Positions 7,939 to 14,747 of a stretch of 16,671 bases of DNA are shown here, in pieces. How positions within the stretch are numbered: the stretch's first letter is position 1; the number at the start of each line of letters is the position of its first letter. Position numbers and translations under genes: made by a program. The notes beneath the pieces were generated by a model. That model was not told the origin of the DNA and did not search any database. It worked only from the letters and a program-made list of their open reading frames with translations. The DNA is from SAR202 cluster bacterium. GTDB lineage: Bacteria > Chloroflexota > Dehalococcoidia > SAR202 > CAJWER01. The stretch lies in the NCBI GenBank assembly GCA_030740335.1, contig JASLXL010000172.1, positions 1 through 16,671 of the forward strand, read 5' to 3'.

Positions 7939-7967
7939 ATCGTATTCGCGGTGGACTCGCCGGTCAA
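7939..7967 (-). promoter_or_regulatory. Putative sigma70 promoter for the oxidoreductase
   Basis: On the minus strand, TTGACC (7967-7962), a 17-base spacer and TACGAT (7944-7939). It predicts a start near 7932 and a 5' leader of about 100 bases. No similarly clear promoter was found for the divergent EVE gene. Confidence 0.45.
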
Positions 7968-8035
7968 TACGTTTCAGGCCGGTGGTGATAAACTGGGCTG
8001 GCAGCGCAAGCTAATTGAATATGGAGGGTGTTCCC

Positions 8036-8506
8036 ATGGCAGAGCGAGGGTACTGGCTTTTCAAGTCGGAGCCGACCGCGTACTCCTTTTCGGACCTGAT
8101 GGCCGAGGAGGGTCAGACTGCCGAGTGGGACGGGGTCCGGAATTACCAGGCGCGCAATTTCCTGCGCGACGACGTCAAGGTCGGCGACGGGGTGTTTTTC
8201 TACCACTCAAACACCAAGCCAATCGCTGTGGTTGGGACGGCGGTTGTGGTGCGGGAAGGCTACCCGGACGATACGGCATGGGACCCGGAGTCAGAACACC
8301 CTGACCCCAAGAGCACGCCCGAAAAACCCATCTGGTTTATGGTGGATATCAAGGGCGAGTCGGAGCTGCCGAATCCCGTCACGCTGCCCCAGATAAAGGT
8401 CATGCCGGGCCTGGAGAACTGCTCGCTATTCAATAGGCCCCGCGTCTCGATCCACCCCATCACAAAAGCGGAATGGGACATCATCATGGGTGCTGCTCAC
8501 GCTTAG
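8036..8506 (+). CDS. EVE-domain protein (THYN1-like, PUA/ASCH superfamily)
   Basis: A 156-residue single-domain protein. It starts YWLFKSEPTAYSFSDL, contains WDGVRNYQARNFLRD and VGDGVFFYHSN, and ends SIHPITKAEWDIIM. These are the hallmark segments of EVE domains, which fold like YTH/PUA domains and bind modified bases in nucleic acid. Bacterial EVE proteins have been linked to recognition of modified DNA or RNA and often sit in defence contexts or beside translation genes; here the context is metabolic and gives no such link. The start is ATG at 8036, with GGAGGG 7 bases upstream. A TTG 21 bases earlier is in frame but would place the ribosome site inside the gene. Ligand unknown. Confidence 0.92.
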   Translation: MAERGYWLFKSEPTAYSFSDLMAEEGQTAEWDGVRNYQARNFLRDDVKVGDGVFFYHSNTKPIAVVGTAVVVREGYPDDTAWDPESEHPDPKSTPEKPIWFMVDIKGESELPNPVTLPQIKVMPGLENCSLFNRPRVSIHPITKAEWDIIMGAAHA

Positions 8507-8784
8507 TTGGGTGGGGCTGGGCAGATCCTAACTTGGATCGCCGCTGGATTCTGGGTGCTTTTGAGCTCGTACCCTGTCATGCTGAGGGGGTGCCCTGCGA
8601 AGTATCTGGGGTGGGGTCCACGTATCCAGGCTGTCGACGCAGGATTCCACGTCCCAGACCCTTCGCATCCGCTCTGGGTGACTTGGGGAGGGGGCGGGCA
8701 GGGGGCGTGTATTCCCTGGATGTGATCGCGACGTGGGATTCAGTCCCATCCCCTGGCCTCTAGCCCCGGCCTTGACGGGGTGTG

Positions 8785-8828
8785 CAGAGGGGCGGAGCCC
8801 CTCTGCTGGGAGGCTGAGGGTGTCTTTC
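8785..8828 (+). repeat. Intergenic hairpin repeat, copy B
   Basis: The core is 8785-8805: CAGAGGGG, a 5-base loop region CGGAG, CCCCTCTG. It is followed by AGGGTGTCTTTCAG (8817-8830), matching AGGGTATCCCCCAG on the minus strand of copy A. It lies 3' of the EVE gene and in the same orientation, as copy A does for the oxidoreductase gene. Confidence 0.7.
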
Positions 8829-8858
8829 AGAGGAAAACACTTTTTTCTTCTACTCTCC

Positions 8859-8896
8859 TCATCATTCCTGACGAATGGCGTCGCCAGGAATGATGA
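8859..8896. repeat. Perfect 12-bp inverted repeat at the leuB 3' end
   Basis: TCATCATTCCTG (8859-8870) and CAGGAATGATGA (8885-8896) are exact reverse complements around a 14-base loop. It ends 17 bases before the leuB stop. Neither strand has a T-run directly after the stem, so it looks more like a mobile or dispersed palindrome than a textbook terminator, although it could still slow polymerase after leuB. Confidence 0.65.
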
Positions 8897-8913
8897 AAAG
8901 CCGCAGCGTAAGT

Positions 8914-10017
8914 CTACACGCCTCCGGCGATGACATCGCCCATCGTGGTCGTGTCCACGACGTTGCCGCCGCCGCCTGCTATGTCCGGGGTGCGGTAGCC
9001 TTCATCCAGCACGCCATCAACTGAGCGCTCGACTGCATCCGCGACGTCGTCCAATCCCAGGGAGTGGCGCAGCATCATAGACATGCTGAGGATGGTGCCT
9101 ATGGGGTTGGCAATGCCCTGTCCGACGATGTCCGGGGCAGAGCCGTGGATTGGCTCATACAGAGCTGGTACGGAGCCGCCGCCACCAACGCCGCCACGTT
9201 TCGGCGTGCCCGCCAGACTGGCGCTGGGCAGCATGCCCAGGGAGCCGGCCAGCACTGCAGCCTCGTCGGAAATGATATCGCCGAATGTGTTCTCGCCGAC
9301 GATCACGTCGTAGTGCTGCGGGTCGCGAATGATCTGCATCGCCAGGTTGTCGGCGTAGATGTGCTCCAGTTCCACATCCGGATACTCCTCGGCCATTTCT
9401 GTGGCGACCTCCCGCCATAGTCGGCCGGACGCCAGGACGTTGGCCTTGTCCATTGAAGTGAGCAGTTTACGGCGTCCTTGGGCCAGCTCGAAACCTACCC
9501 GCAGGATGCGCACGATCTCTTTTTCGGTGTACTTTAGCGTGTCGACGCCGCGACGGCCGCGGGACGTGTTCCACACCTTCTTGGGGCTGCCGAAATAGAG
9601 GCCGGAGGTCAGCTCTCGCACGACCATAATGTCGACACCTTCGAGTAGGTGCGGCTTGACGGGGCTGGAGTTTATTAGCGAGGGGTAGACCTTGACTGGT
9701 CGCAGGTTGGCGAAGGCGTCCAGGTTCTTGCGCATGGCGAGGATGGCGTCCTCGGGGCGCACCGCGGCCCGCGTATCGTCCCACTTCGGTCCGCCGACTG
9801 CGCCGAATAGGATAGCGTCTGCGCCGTCGAACATTTCCGCGGTTTCGTTGGGCAGCGCCGTGCCGAACTCGTCGATCGCAATGCCGCCGATCTTACCGTA
9901 GGTCAGGTCGAATTCGTGGCCATGGCGAGATCCCGCAGCATCCATCACCTTGAGCGCCTCGGTGATGACCTCGGGGCCGACGCCGTCGCCGGGTAGAACC
10001 GTTATCTTGAATTTCAT
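8914..10017 (-). CDS. leuB: 3-isopropylmalate dehydrogenase
   Basis: A 367-residue NAD-dependent beta-decarboxylating dehydrogenase of leucine biosynthesis (EC 1.1.1.85), cytosolic. It converts 3-isopropylmalate to 2-oxoisocaproate. Visible motifs: LPGDGVGPEV near the N-terminus, FANLRPVKVYPSL, REL(T)SGLYFG, the signature YADNLAMQIIRDP...DVIVGENTFGDIISDEAA with metal-binding Asp residues, and EPIHGSAPDIVGQGIANP near the nucleotide site. The isopropylmalate-type NLRPVK and RELTSG segments favour LeuB over isocitrate or tartrate dehydrogenase. Length is typical. The ATG start agrees with the family N-terminus; its ribosome site is weak (AGGA, 7 bases upstream). No leuA, leuC or leuD is adjacent. 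A perfect TATAAT lies about 70 bases upstream on the same strand. Confidence 0.95.
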   Translation of the reverse strand: MKFKITVLPGDGVGPEVITEALKVMDAAGSRHGHEFDLTYGKIGGIAIDEFGTALPNETAEMFDGADAILFGAVGGPKWDDTRAAVRPEDAILAMRKNLDAFANLRPVKVYPSLINSSPVKPHLLEGVDIMVVRELTSGLYFGSPKKVWNTSRGRRGVDTLKYTEKEIVRILRVGFELAQGRRKLLTSMDKANVLASGRLWREVATEMAEEYPDVELEHIYADNLAMQIIRDPQHYDVIVGENTFGDIISDEAAVLAGSLGMLPSASLAGTPKRGGVGGGGSVPALYEPIHGSAPDIVGQGIANPIGTILSMSMMLRHSLGLDDVADAVERSVDGVLDEGYRTPDIAGGGGNVVDTTTMGDVIAGGV

Positions 10018-10029
10018 GTTATGTCCTAT

Positions 10030-10047
10030 GCGGCACGTGCGGCACGT
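10030..10047. repeat. Tandem 9-bp repeat in the leuB leader
   Basis: GCGGCACGT occurs twice head to tail (10030-10038 and 10039-10047), between the predicted -10 box and the leuB start. It contains the palindromic core CACGTG once. The position would suit an operator, but no regulator is identified. Confidence 0.4.
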
Positions 10048-10087
10048 TTGACCCGGCCTCGCGTGCCTGGATTGTTGGGCCGGGAGT

Positions 10088-10093
10088 ATTATA
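10088..10093 (-). promoter_or_regulatory. Consensus -10 element upstream of leuB
   Basis: TATAAT on the minus strand, 71 bases before the leuB ATG. No recognisable -35 box or extended -10 TG lies at the right distance, so this promoter would be weak or activator-dependent. Confidence 0.35.
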
Positions 10094-10136
10094 TGCCAGA
10101 TGTCCTGAGATGGGTGTCTGCGTAGGCGCGATACAC

Positions 10137-10162
10137 TTGACGGTGGTTCGACAGGCTCACCA
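10137..10162. repeat. Dispersed-repeat-like segment
   Basis: The minus-strand reading ATGGTGAGCCTGTCGAACCA resembles, from memory, a non-coding motif found many times in intergenic DNA of various environmental bacteria. Only one copy was seen in this window, so its repeat status is not shown by the sequence given. Confidence 0.35.
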
Positions 10163-10174
10163 TGATCGGTAAGG

Positions 10175-10351
10175 TTACCCGCGGTTGGGCATCTGTGTTG
10201 CGGGAGATGGTGCCCTGGGTGACGTCCTCACGGCGGCAACCTCCGATACGGTCGCGGGCTCGGATCCCTTCTCGTCAAAGACGGCACGTGCCGCGGCGAG
10301 TATCTGTTCGCGCCGCTCGGCCTCGCTCAGCGTACGTGTCGAAGTAGACAT
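10175..10351 (-). pseudogene. Frameshifted remnant of a TetR-family regulator (N-terminal HTH only)
   Basis: From an ATG at 10351 the frame encodes 58 residues. The first 40 are typical of a TetR N-terminus: RREQILAAARAVFDEKG, then ATVSEVAA. The expected next segment of the helix-turn-helix, DVTQGTISR, is present but in a different frame (10226-10200). Two extra bases at about 10227-10230 therefore break the gene, and the first frame stops at TAA 10175. Downstream of TISR the similarity ends; the ligand-binding domain is gone and replaced by repeat-like DNA. No ribosome site precedes the ATG (a run of C). The short length and the missing domain indicate a dead gene. Confidence 0.65.
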
Positions 10352-10504
10352 GGGGGGGCACTATGCCTGACACTCAGTCATAATGCCCCAATTTGCGGAG
10401 GGTTGGTACGACTACTGCGGGCTGCTTCGCGACGATGACCGCACCTCGGGCTACTTGATTATGAGGCGATCGTGGCTTAACGTGTCGGTGTTTCTGCTAT
10501 GTGC

Positions 10505-12979
10505 CTATCGCACCACGATGTTGACTAGGCGGCCTGGCACGTAGATAACCTTGACGATCGTCTTCCCCTCGGTGTGGACCTTGACTTTGTCTGAGTCCAT
10601 CGCCGTCTGCTTCGCCGCGTTCTCCTCAATGGAAGCCTGGATTTGGATTCGGTCGCGGAGGCGGCCATTGACCTGTACAACCAGCGTGATTTCATCCTCG
10701 GCCGCCAGTTCCGGATCCCACTCGGGGAGAGTCTGGTCGTGGATGCTCTCTGAGTGGCCAATCCGCTCCCACAACTCCTCTGTGATATGTGGCGCCAGTG
10801 GAGCCATGAGCAGCAGTAGCCTCTCGATCGCCTGTTCCCATGTTTCGGGATCGACGTCCGCCCGCTCCCAGGTGCGAGCCATCGAGTTCGTGTACTCCAT
10901 GAGTGCCGCGATGGCCGTGTTGTTCTTGAATCTCTCTAGGTCGTCGGACACCTTGCGGATTGTCTGGTGAACCAGCCTCGTGAGATCGCGGACCGACCCC
11001 TCGTCGACGGCTGCGTTCTTTAGTTCCGCCGGGTTCCGGTGAGCAAGCTCCCACACGCGGTTCATCCACCGGAACATCCCGTTCAGGCCCGAGTCGTTCC
11101 ACTCGCCGCCCTGGTCCCACGGTCCCAGGAACATCAAGTAGCAGCGCATCGCGTCGGCGCCCACGCGTTTTACGAAATCGTCTGGGGCGACGACGTTGCC
11201 TCTGGACTTGCTCATCTTCTGGTGGCCGAAGATGATTGTGCCCTGGTTGAACAGCCGAGTGAAGGGCTCGTCGAACGAAAGCAGTCCCAGGTCCCTGAGG
11301 GCCTTGACGAAGAACCTGGCATAAAGCAGGTGCATGACCGCGTGCTCTACGCCGCCCGTGTACTGATCAACCGGCACCCATTTTGCAGCCGCCTCGGGGT
11401 CGAATGCGGCCTCCGAGTGGTTGGGGCTCGTGTACCTGAGGAAGTACCAGGACGAGTCTACGAACGTGTCCATCGTGTCTGTTTCGCGTTTTGAAGGCTT
11501 GCCGCAATCGGGACAGGGCACGTTCAGGAAGCCCTGGTGGAGTGCGAGAGGCGAGTCACCGGTCGGCAGGAACTCGGCGTCCTCGGGCAGCAGCACGGGC
11601 AGGTCCTCCTCGGGGACAGGCACGGCTCCGCACTCCTCGCAATAGATAATGGGTATCGGTGTGCCCCAGTAGCGCTGCCTGGAGACGAGCCAGTCTCTGA
11701 GCCGATAGTTGACGGAGCGCTGGCCCCAGCCCAACTCCTCGACATGGTTCGCGATCTCTTCCATGCCTTCGCTGCTGGGGAGGCCGTCGAATTTCCCGGA
11801 ATTGACCTGGACACCCTCGTCCGTGTAGGCCTCTGCGAGGGTTTCATCGCCCCCGTCCGGAGGCACTATGACGACCTTGATCGGCAGGCTGTATTTGGTG
11901 GCGAACTCGAAGTCGCGCTGGTCGTGGGCGGGCACCCCCATAACGACGCCGGTGCCGTAGGTCGCCAGCACATAGTCGGCCACCAGGATGGGTATCCGTT
12001 CACCGTTGACCTGGTTGATACAGAAGGATCCGGTCAGAACACCGGTTTTTTCCTTCTCGGTGGAAAGCCGCTCAATATCGGTCTGGTGTCGAGACTGCTC
12101 GATGTACGTGGCTACCTCGTCACGGTGCTCGTCGGTCGTGAGCACGTCCACCAGGGGGTGTTCGGGCGCCAGCACCACGAAGGTCACGCCGAATATGGTG
12201 TCGATACGGGTGGTGAAGGTCTTTACCGAAGCCTGATCGAGCCCGTACTCGGAGATGTCGAATTCGATCTCGACACCCTCACTACGTCCGATCCAGTTTG
12301 TCTGCATCGTGTTGATCTTCTCGGGCCAGTCCATTTTCGACTGGTCGAGAAGCTCGTCCGCGTACTCCGTAATGCGGAAGAACCACTGATTCATGTCCCG
12401 CTGGATAACAGGTGTGTCGCATCGCTCGCACAGGCCGTCGATGACCTGCTCGTTGGCGAGGACTGTCTTGCACGACGGGCACCAGTTGACGGGCGCGAAG
12501 CCGCGATAGGCCAGTCCTTTCCGATAGAACTGTAGGAATATCCACTGGTTCCAGCGGTAGTAGTCCGGCGTGCAGGTGACCACCTCGCGGTCCCAGTCGT
12601 ACATTGGGCCGATAGAACGTAGCTGGCCTCGCATTTTGGCCATGTTGTCCATCGTCCATTTGTAGGGGTGGATGCCACGTTCGATGGCGGCGTTCTCCGC
12701 GTTGAGTCCGAAGGCGTCGAAGCCCATGGGGTGCAGCACATTGAAGCCCCGCATCCGTTTGAGGCGGGCGTGGACATCGGCGCCCGACAGCACGTACCAG
12801 TGGCCGATGTGGAGGTCGCCGGAGGGGTAGGGGTACATCGTGAGTTCGTACCACTTGGGGCGCGGGTCGTCGTCAGATGTACGGAACGTCTTGTCGGCTG
12901 CCCAGCGGTTCTGCCACTTGCTCTCGATCTCCTGCGGCTCGTAGCTAGTGTGCGTTGCTCGCACCATCTGTGTAGCCAT
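10505..12979 (-). CDS. leuS: Leucyl-tRNA synthetase
   Basis: An 824-residue class Ia synthetase that charges tRNA-Leu with leucine in the cytosol. PSGDLHIGH carries the HIGH motif (57-60) and KMSKS is at 588-592. The CP1 editing domain lies between them, with TRIDTIFG (257-264) and GTGVVMGVPAHDQRD (342-356) including the discriminating Asp353. Two four-Cys zinc sites are visible: Cys167/170/184/187, and Cys447/450 with Cys489/492. The C-terminal part contains the anticodon-binding helical domain and ends with a domain of the bacterial type. Length is normal. The ATG start follows AAAGAGGAGAG by 6 bases. An upstream T-box leader shows that transcription responds to uncharged tRNA-Leu. No frameshift or missing motif was seen. 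Confidence 0.98.
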   Translation of the reverse strand: MATQMVRATHTSYEPQEIESKWQNRWAADKTFRTSDDDPRPKWYELTMYPYPSGDLHIGHWYVLSGADVHARLKRMRGFNVLHPMGFDAFGLNAENAAIERGIHPYKWTMDNMAKMRGQLRSIGPMYDWDREVVTCTPDYYRWNQWIFLQFYRKGLAYRGFAPVNWCPSCKTVLANEQVIDGLCERCDTPVIQRDMNQWFFRITEYADELLDQSKMDWPEKINTMQTNWIGRSEGVEIEFDISEYGLDQASVKTFTTRIDTIFGVTFVVLAPEHPLVDVLTTDEHRDEVATYIEQSRHQTDIERLSTEKEKTGVLTGSFCINQVNGERIPILVADYVLATYGTGVVMGVPAHDQRDFEFATKYSLPIKVVIVPPDGGDETLAEAYTDEGVQVNSGKFDGLPSSEGMEEIANHVEELGWGQRSVNYRLRDWLVSRQRYWGTPIPIIYCEECGAVPVPEEDLPVLLPEDAEFLPTGDSPLALHQGFLNVPCPDCGKPSKRETDTMDTFVDSSWYFLRYTSPNHSEAAFDPEAAAKWVPVDQYTGGVEHAVMHLLYARFFVKALRDLGLLSFDEPFTRLFNQGTIIFGHQKMSKSRGNVVAPDDFVKRVGADAMRCYLMFLGPWDQGGEWNDSGLNGMFRWMNRVWELAHRNPAELKNAAVDEGSVRDLTRLVHQTIRKVSDDLERFKNNTAIAALMEYTNSMARTWERADVDPETWEQAIERLLLLMAPLAPHITEELWERIGHSESIHDQTLPEWDPELAAEDEITLVVQVNGRLRDRIQIQASIEENAAKQTAMDSDKVKVHTEGKTIVKVIYVPGRLVNIVVR

Positions 12980-12985
12980 CTGTTG

Positions 12986-12996
12986 CTCTCCTCTTT
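12986..12996 (-). promoter_or_regulatory. Strong ribosome binding site of leuS
   Basis: AAAGAGGAGAG on the minus strand, 6 bases before the ATG. It is downstream of the T-box terminator and not enclosed in the antiterminator, so regulation is expected at transcription rather than translation. Confidence 0.7.
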
Positions 12997-13103
12997 GTTG
13001 GAGCTATCGCCTGCCAAGACAGAAAAAAACTAAGAAATATCTCTGAGGGACATCCTCAGGCTCTCGGCCCTTCCCCGCCCACAAAACGCGTTTGTAGCGC
13101 CAC

Positions 13104-13132
13104 AAAAAAACCCGTCCCTGGACAGGGACGGG
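13104..13132 (-). terminator. Intrinsic terminator of the leuS T-box
   Basis: On the minus strand, CCCGTCCCTG (13132-13123), TC, CAGGGACGGG (13120-13111) and seven T (13110-13104). The stem is perfect and very stable. It lies between the T-box sequence and the leuS ribosome site and is the OFF-state hairpin. Confidence 0.93.
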
Positions 13133-13368
13133 ATATTGCGATTCTGACACGGCACCCCGCGGTACCACCCTGAATTGCCCCGGCGTCGCCGGAACCACTC
13201 GGACCCGTAACGGGGCTGACCGTCCAGCCCTACTGGATTCAGGCTGGCTGCTCCGGGGCGAGTTCACGGTCCTATCGTGCGCCGGGATTCCACCAAGCCC
13301 CGTTCTCTATCGCATCGAAACCGCTACTACTCCCCTTCATTGCATTTGGGGGATACAGTTTTCTGAGA
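13104..13368 (-). promoter_or_regulatory. T-box leader of leuS (tRNA-Leu-sensing riboswitch)
   Basis: Read on the minus strand, this leader has the T-box landmarks in order. Stem I starts near 13345 (GGGGAGTAG). AGAGAACGGGG follows, then the distal-loop motif TTGGTGGAATCCCGG. The specifier segment GTGAACTCGCCCCGGAG has CUC, a leucine codon, at 13262-13260. The T-box sequence AGGGTGGTACCGCGG (13171-13157) contains the UGGU bulge (13167-13164), which pairs with the ACCA end of uncharged tRNA-Leu (discriminator A). A terminator follows at 13132-13104. Binding of uncharged tRNA with anticodon GAG should stabilise the antiterminator and turn leuS on. The exact stem I pairings were not computed. 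Confidence 0.95.
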
Positions 13369-13374
13369 GCCTCA

Positions 13375-13403
13375 AAGGTAACACGAGGCCCATGACCAGT
13401 CAA
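13375..13403 (-). promoter_or_regulatory. Putative sigma70 promoter of the leuS T-box transcript
   Basis: On the minus strand, TTGACT (13403-13398), a 17-base spacer and TACCTT (13380-13375). The -35 is near consensus; the -10 matches at three of six positions. The predicted start, about 13368, lies just before stem I, which is where a T-box transcript should begin. Confidence 0.5.
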
Positions 13404-13581
13404 TCAGGTTTCGTGTACGCGCAGCCCGTTTCTTTGCCGGGGGGCTTTTACGTTGCGGTATCGCAGATGCTCCCTCAACCATTAATTATTCCCTAATCTC
13501 TCTCTGTTTCGTAACATGGTTGGGCGAGATCGACGGTTGAGGACGGTATTTGATCGCGACGGAGACTAGTTCGAGGAGGAT

Positions 13582-13980
13582 ATGACCGAACGCGAGTTCA
13601 CGCTGGAAGAGGCCCGCGAACTAGTGCCCTGGCTGGTGGCGAAGTTCCATACATTGGAGGTGCCGAGGTCACGGGCCAAGCAACTTGACGCCGCTATCAA
13701 AGAGCTTTCAAGTAGGATCAAGGGCAATGGCGGCGGCAGTTCACAAAGGCAACTGGAGCGACTGCAACGTGCTATCCGAGATGTCTCCGGTGAGATAGAC
13801 ATAGCAGTATCGGACATTCTCGATCACGGCATTCTGGTAAAGGGAGTCGAGCCAGGACTGGTAGACTTTCCGCATTTAAAGGACGGGCAGCAGGTGTATC
13901 TTTGCTGGCGCGAGGGCGAGTCCGAAATTGAATTCTGGCATGATGTAACAGCAGGGTTTGCGGGCCGCCGACCTCTTTGA
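13582..13980 (+). CDS. DUF2203 family protein
   Basis: A 132-residue protein of unknown function. It opens FTLEEARELVPWL, has a central helical region with a short Gly/Ser linker (GNGGGSS, about 49-55), and ends in the diagnostic DUF2203 segment: GILVKGVEPGLVDFPHLKDG, then VYLCWREGE, then FWHDVTAGFAGRRPL. Members are small soluble proteins found in many bacteria; no biochemical role is known to me. The ATG start follows GAGGAGG closely (5 bases from the first GAGG). It is divergent from the leuS T-box transcript, with about 180 bases between the T-box promoter and this start. A small hairpin follows its stop. Confidence 0.9.
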   Translation: MTEREFTLEEARELVPWLVAKFHTLEVPRSRAKQLDAAIKELSSRIKGNGGGSSQRQLERLQRAIRDVSGEIDIAVSDILDHGILVKGVEPGLVDFPHLKDGQQVYLCWREGESEIEFWHDVTAGFAGRRPL

Positions 13981-14025
13981 GCGCTTGATGCGGACGTTGG
14001 GCATCGAATCGACTAGCCTATTCAG

Positions 14026-14048
14026 ATTCCTGGAGAGTAATCAGGAAT
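14026..14048. repeat. Small inverted repeat 3' of DUF2203
   Basis: ATTCCTG (14026-14032) and CAGGAAT (14042-14048) around a 9-base loop, 46 bases after the DUF2203 stop. It is not followed by a T-run. It shares the ATTCCTG/CAGGAAT arms with the longer palindrome at 8859-8896. Confidence 0.4.
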
Positions 14049-14200
14049 AAGATAGAATGATTGTATTGATTTTCCAGTGGAATCGGCGAAGCAATGCCTC
14101 CATTGTGCCAGTTGTGATAGGCAGGGCTCAAAAAGAGCGATATGTGCGTGTACTGCGTTGAATCGGAGTCCTGGGGGAGCCGCTTGAGAAGGGCGTTGCT

Positions 14201-14458
14201 GTGCTGAAGTGCGAGTGGATGCCTGATCCCGAGGAAACTCTCGACGACTCAATGGACCCCGACGATTTGTTCGATCCGTTCGCCGCTTGCGAGCGTCTGG
14301 CAACTCGCGCATCTGTAGACTCGACGACTGAAGACCACCTGTGTGAGCAGCACCAGCGCGATGAGATGCAGGCATCAGAGGAGGGTATCGATGGCTATCC
14401 CTCTGAGCAGTCGGTGAATTCGTGTCGATCAACGGAGAAGCCGTGTACGATTATGTAG
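14201..14458 (+). CDS. Small acidic hypothetical protein
   Basis: A GTG-started frame of 85 codons, with GAAGGG 8 bases upstream of the start. The product is very acidic near the N-terminus (PDPEETLDDSMDPDDLFDPF) and has four Cys but no pattern I recognise. About two thirds of its third-codon bases are G or C, as in neighbouring genes. The next small ORF starts inside it and overlaps by 37 bases, so the two could be one gene broken by a frameshift, or a coupled pair. It could also be chance; the opposite-strand open frame over the same bases looks less protein-like. Confidence 0.35.
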   Translation: MLKCEWMPDPEETLDDSMDPDDLFDPFAACERLATRASVDSTTEDHLCEQHQRDEMQASEEGIDGYPSEQSVNSCRSTEKPCTIM

Positions 14459-14601
14459 GCGACCTGCTGAGTGACTCGGTCACCAGGTTCGGCGTACTGG
14501 CCACTCATGTCAAGTTGATGACACAGAGAGCGTTGTTATGTGAGGACCACTTCCAAGTAACGGCGACTCCGCTTGACGGCACTGGTGTAGCGTCGCTTTG
14601 A
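14422..14601 (+). CDS. Small hypothetical protein overlapping the previous ORF
   Basis: A 59-codon frame from GTG 14422 to TGA 14601. The product contains AVYDYVGDLLSDSVTRFGVL and then THVKLMTQRALLCEDHF, which reads like two amphipathic helices rather than random sequence. No ribosome site is seen, which fits either translational coupling to the upstream ORF or a frameshift between them. The promoter-like site for the helicase starts inside its last codons. Family not recognised. Confidence 0.3.
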   Translation: MSINGEAVYDYVGDLLSDSVTRFGVLATHVKLMTQRALLCEDHFQVTATPLDGTGVASL

Positions 14602-14627
14602 CGTAGCCATGCCGTCCATGTTAGAGT
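14598..14627 (+). promoter_or_regulatory. Putative promoter of the DEAD-box helicase
   Basis: TTGACG (14598-14603), an 18-base spacer and TAGAGT (14622-14627). It predicts transcription from about 14634 and a leader of about 115 bases before the proposed AUU start at 14748. Confidence 0.35.
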
Positions 14628-14747
14628 GGCTGTTAGGTTGAATATCCAGTTGTTTCGATTTCCGGCGATCCCCGCACCCTCACCGCCAGGTTTTGCACCC
14701 ACGGTTACGATGCTACCCGCCAATTCTCTCGCCCGGAGTGTGTCTCC

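Larger units (their letters stand above)
8507..8913. other. Intergenic region rich in degenerate repeats
   Basis: No convincing gene in these 407 bases. Open frames exist on both strands, but their peptides are Trp/Gly/Pro-rich and motif-free. From about 8577 the text CTGTCATGCTGAG...GAAGTATCTGGGG resembles, from memory, a degenerate form of dispersed non-coding repeats seen in many environmental bacterial genomes. The region also holds hairpin repeat copy B (8785-8828) and a 12-bp inverted repeat (8859-8896). Confidence 0.5.

Noticed and set aside
11537..12535. 332-codon plus-strand frame opposite leuS
   Set aside because: Antisense shadow; leuS motifs on the minus strand account for the sequence.
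13015..13075. Possible second terminator between the T-box and leuS (CTGAGG/CCTCAG stem, later T-run)
   Set aside because: The stem is only 6 bp and the T-run begins 13 bases after it, so it is unlikely to terminate.
14022..14432. 136-codon open frame on the minus strand
   Set aside because: Composition is Ser/Arg/Pro/His-rich with no motif or ribosome site; the plus-strand ORFs over the same bases look more protein-like.
14505..14723. 72-codon minus-strand frame
   Set aside because: Overlaps the helicase promoter region and a better-looking small plus-strand ORF; no motif.
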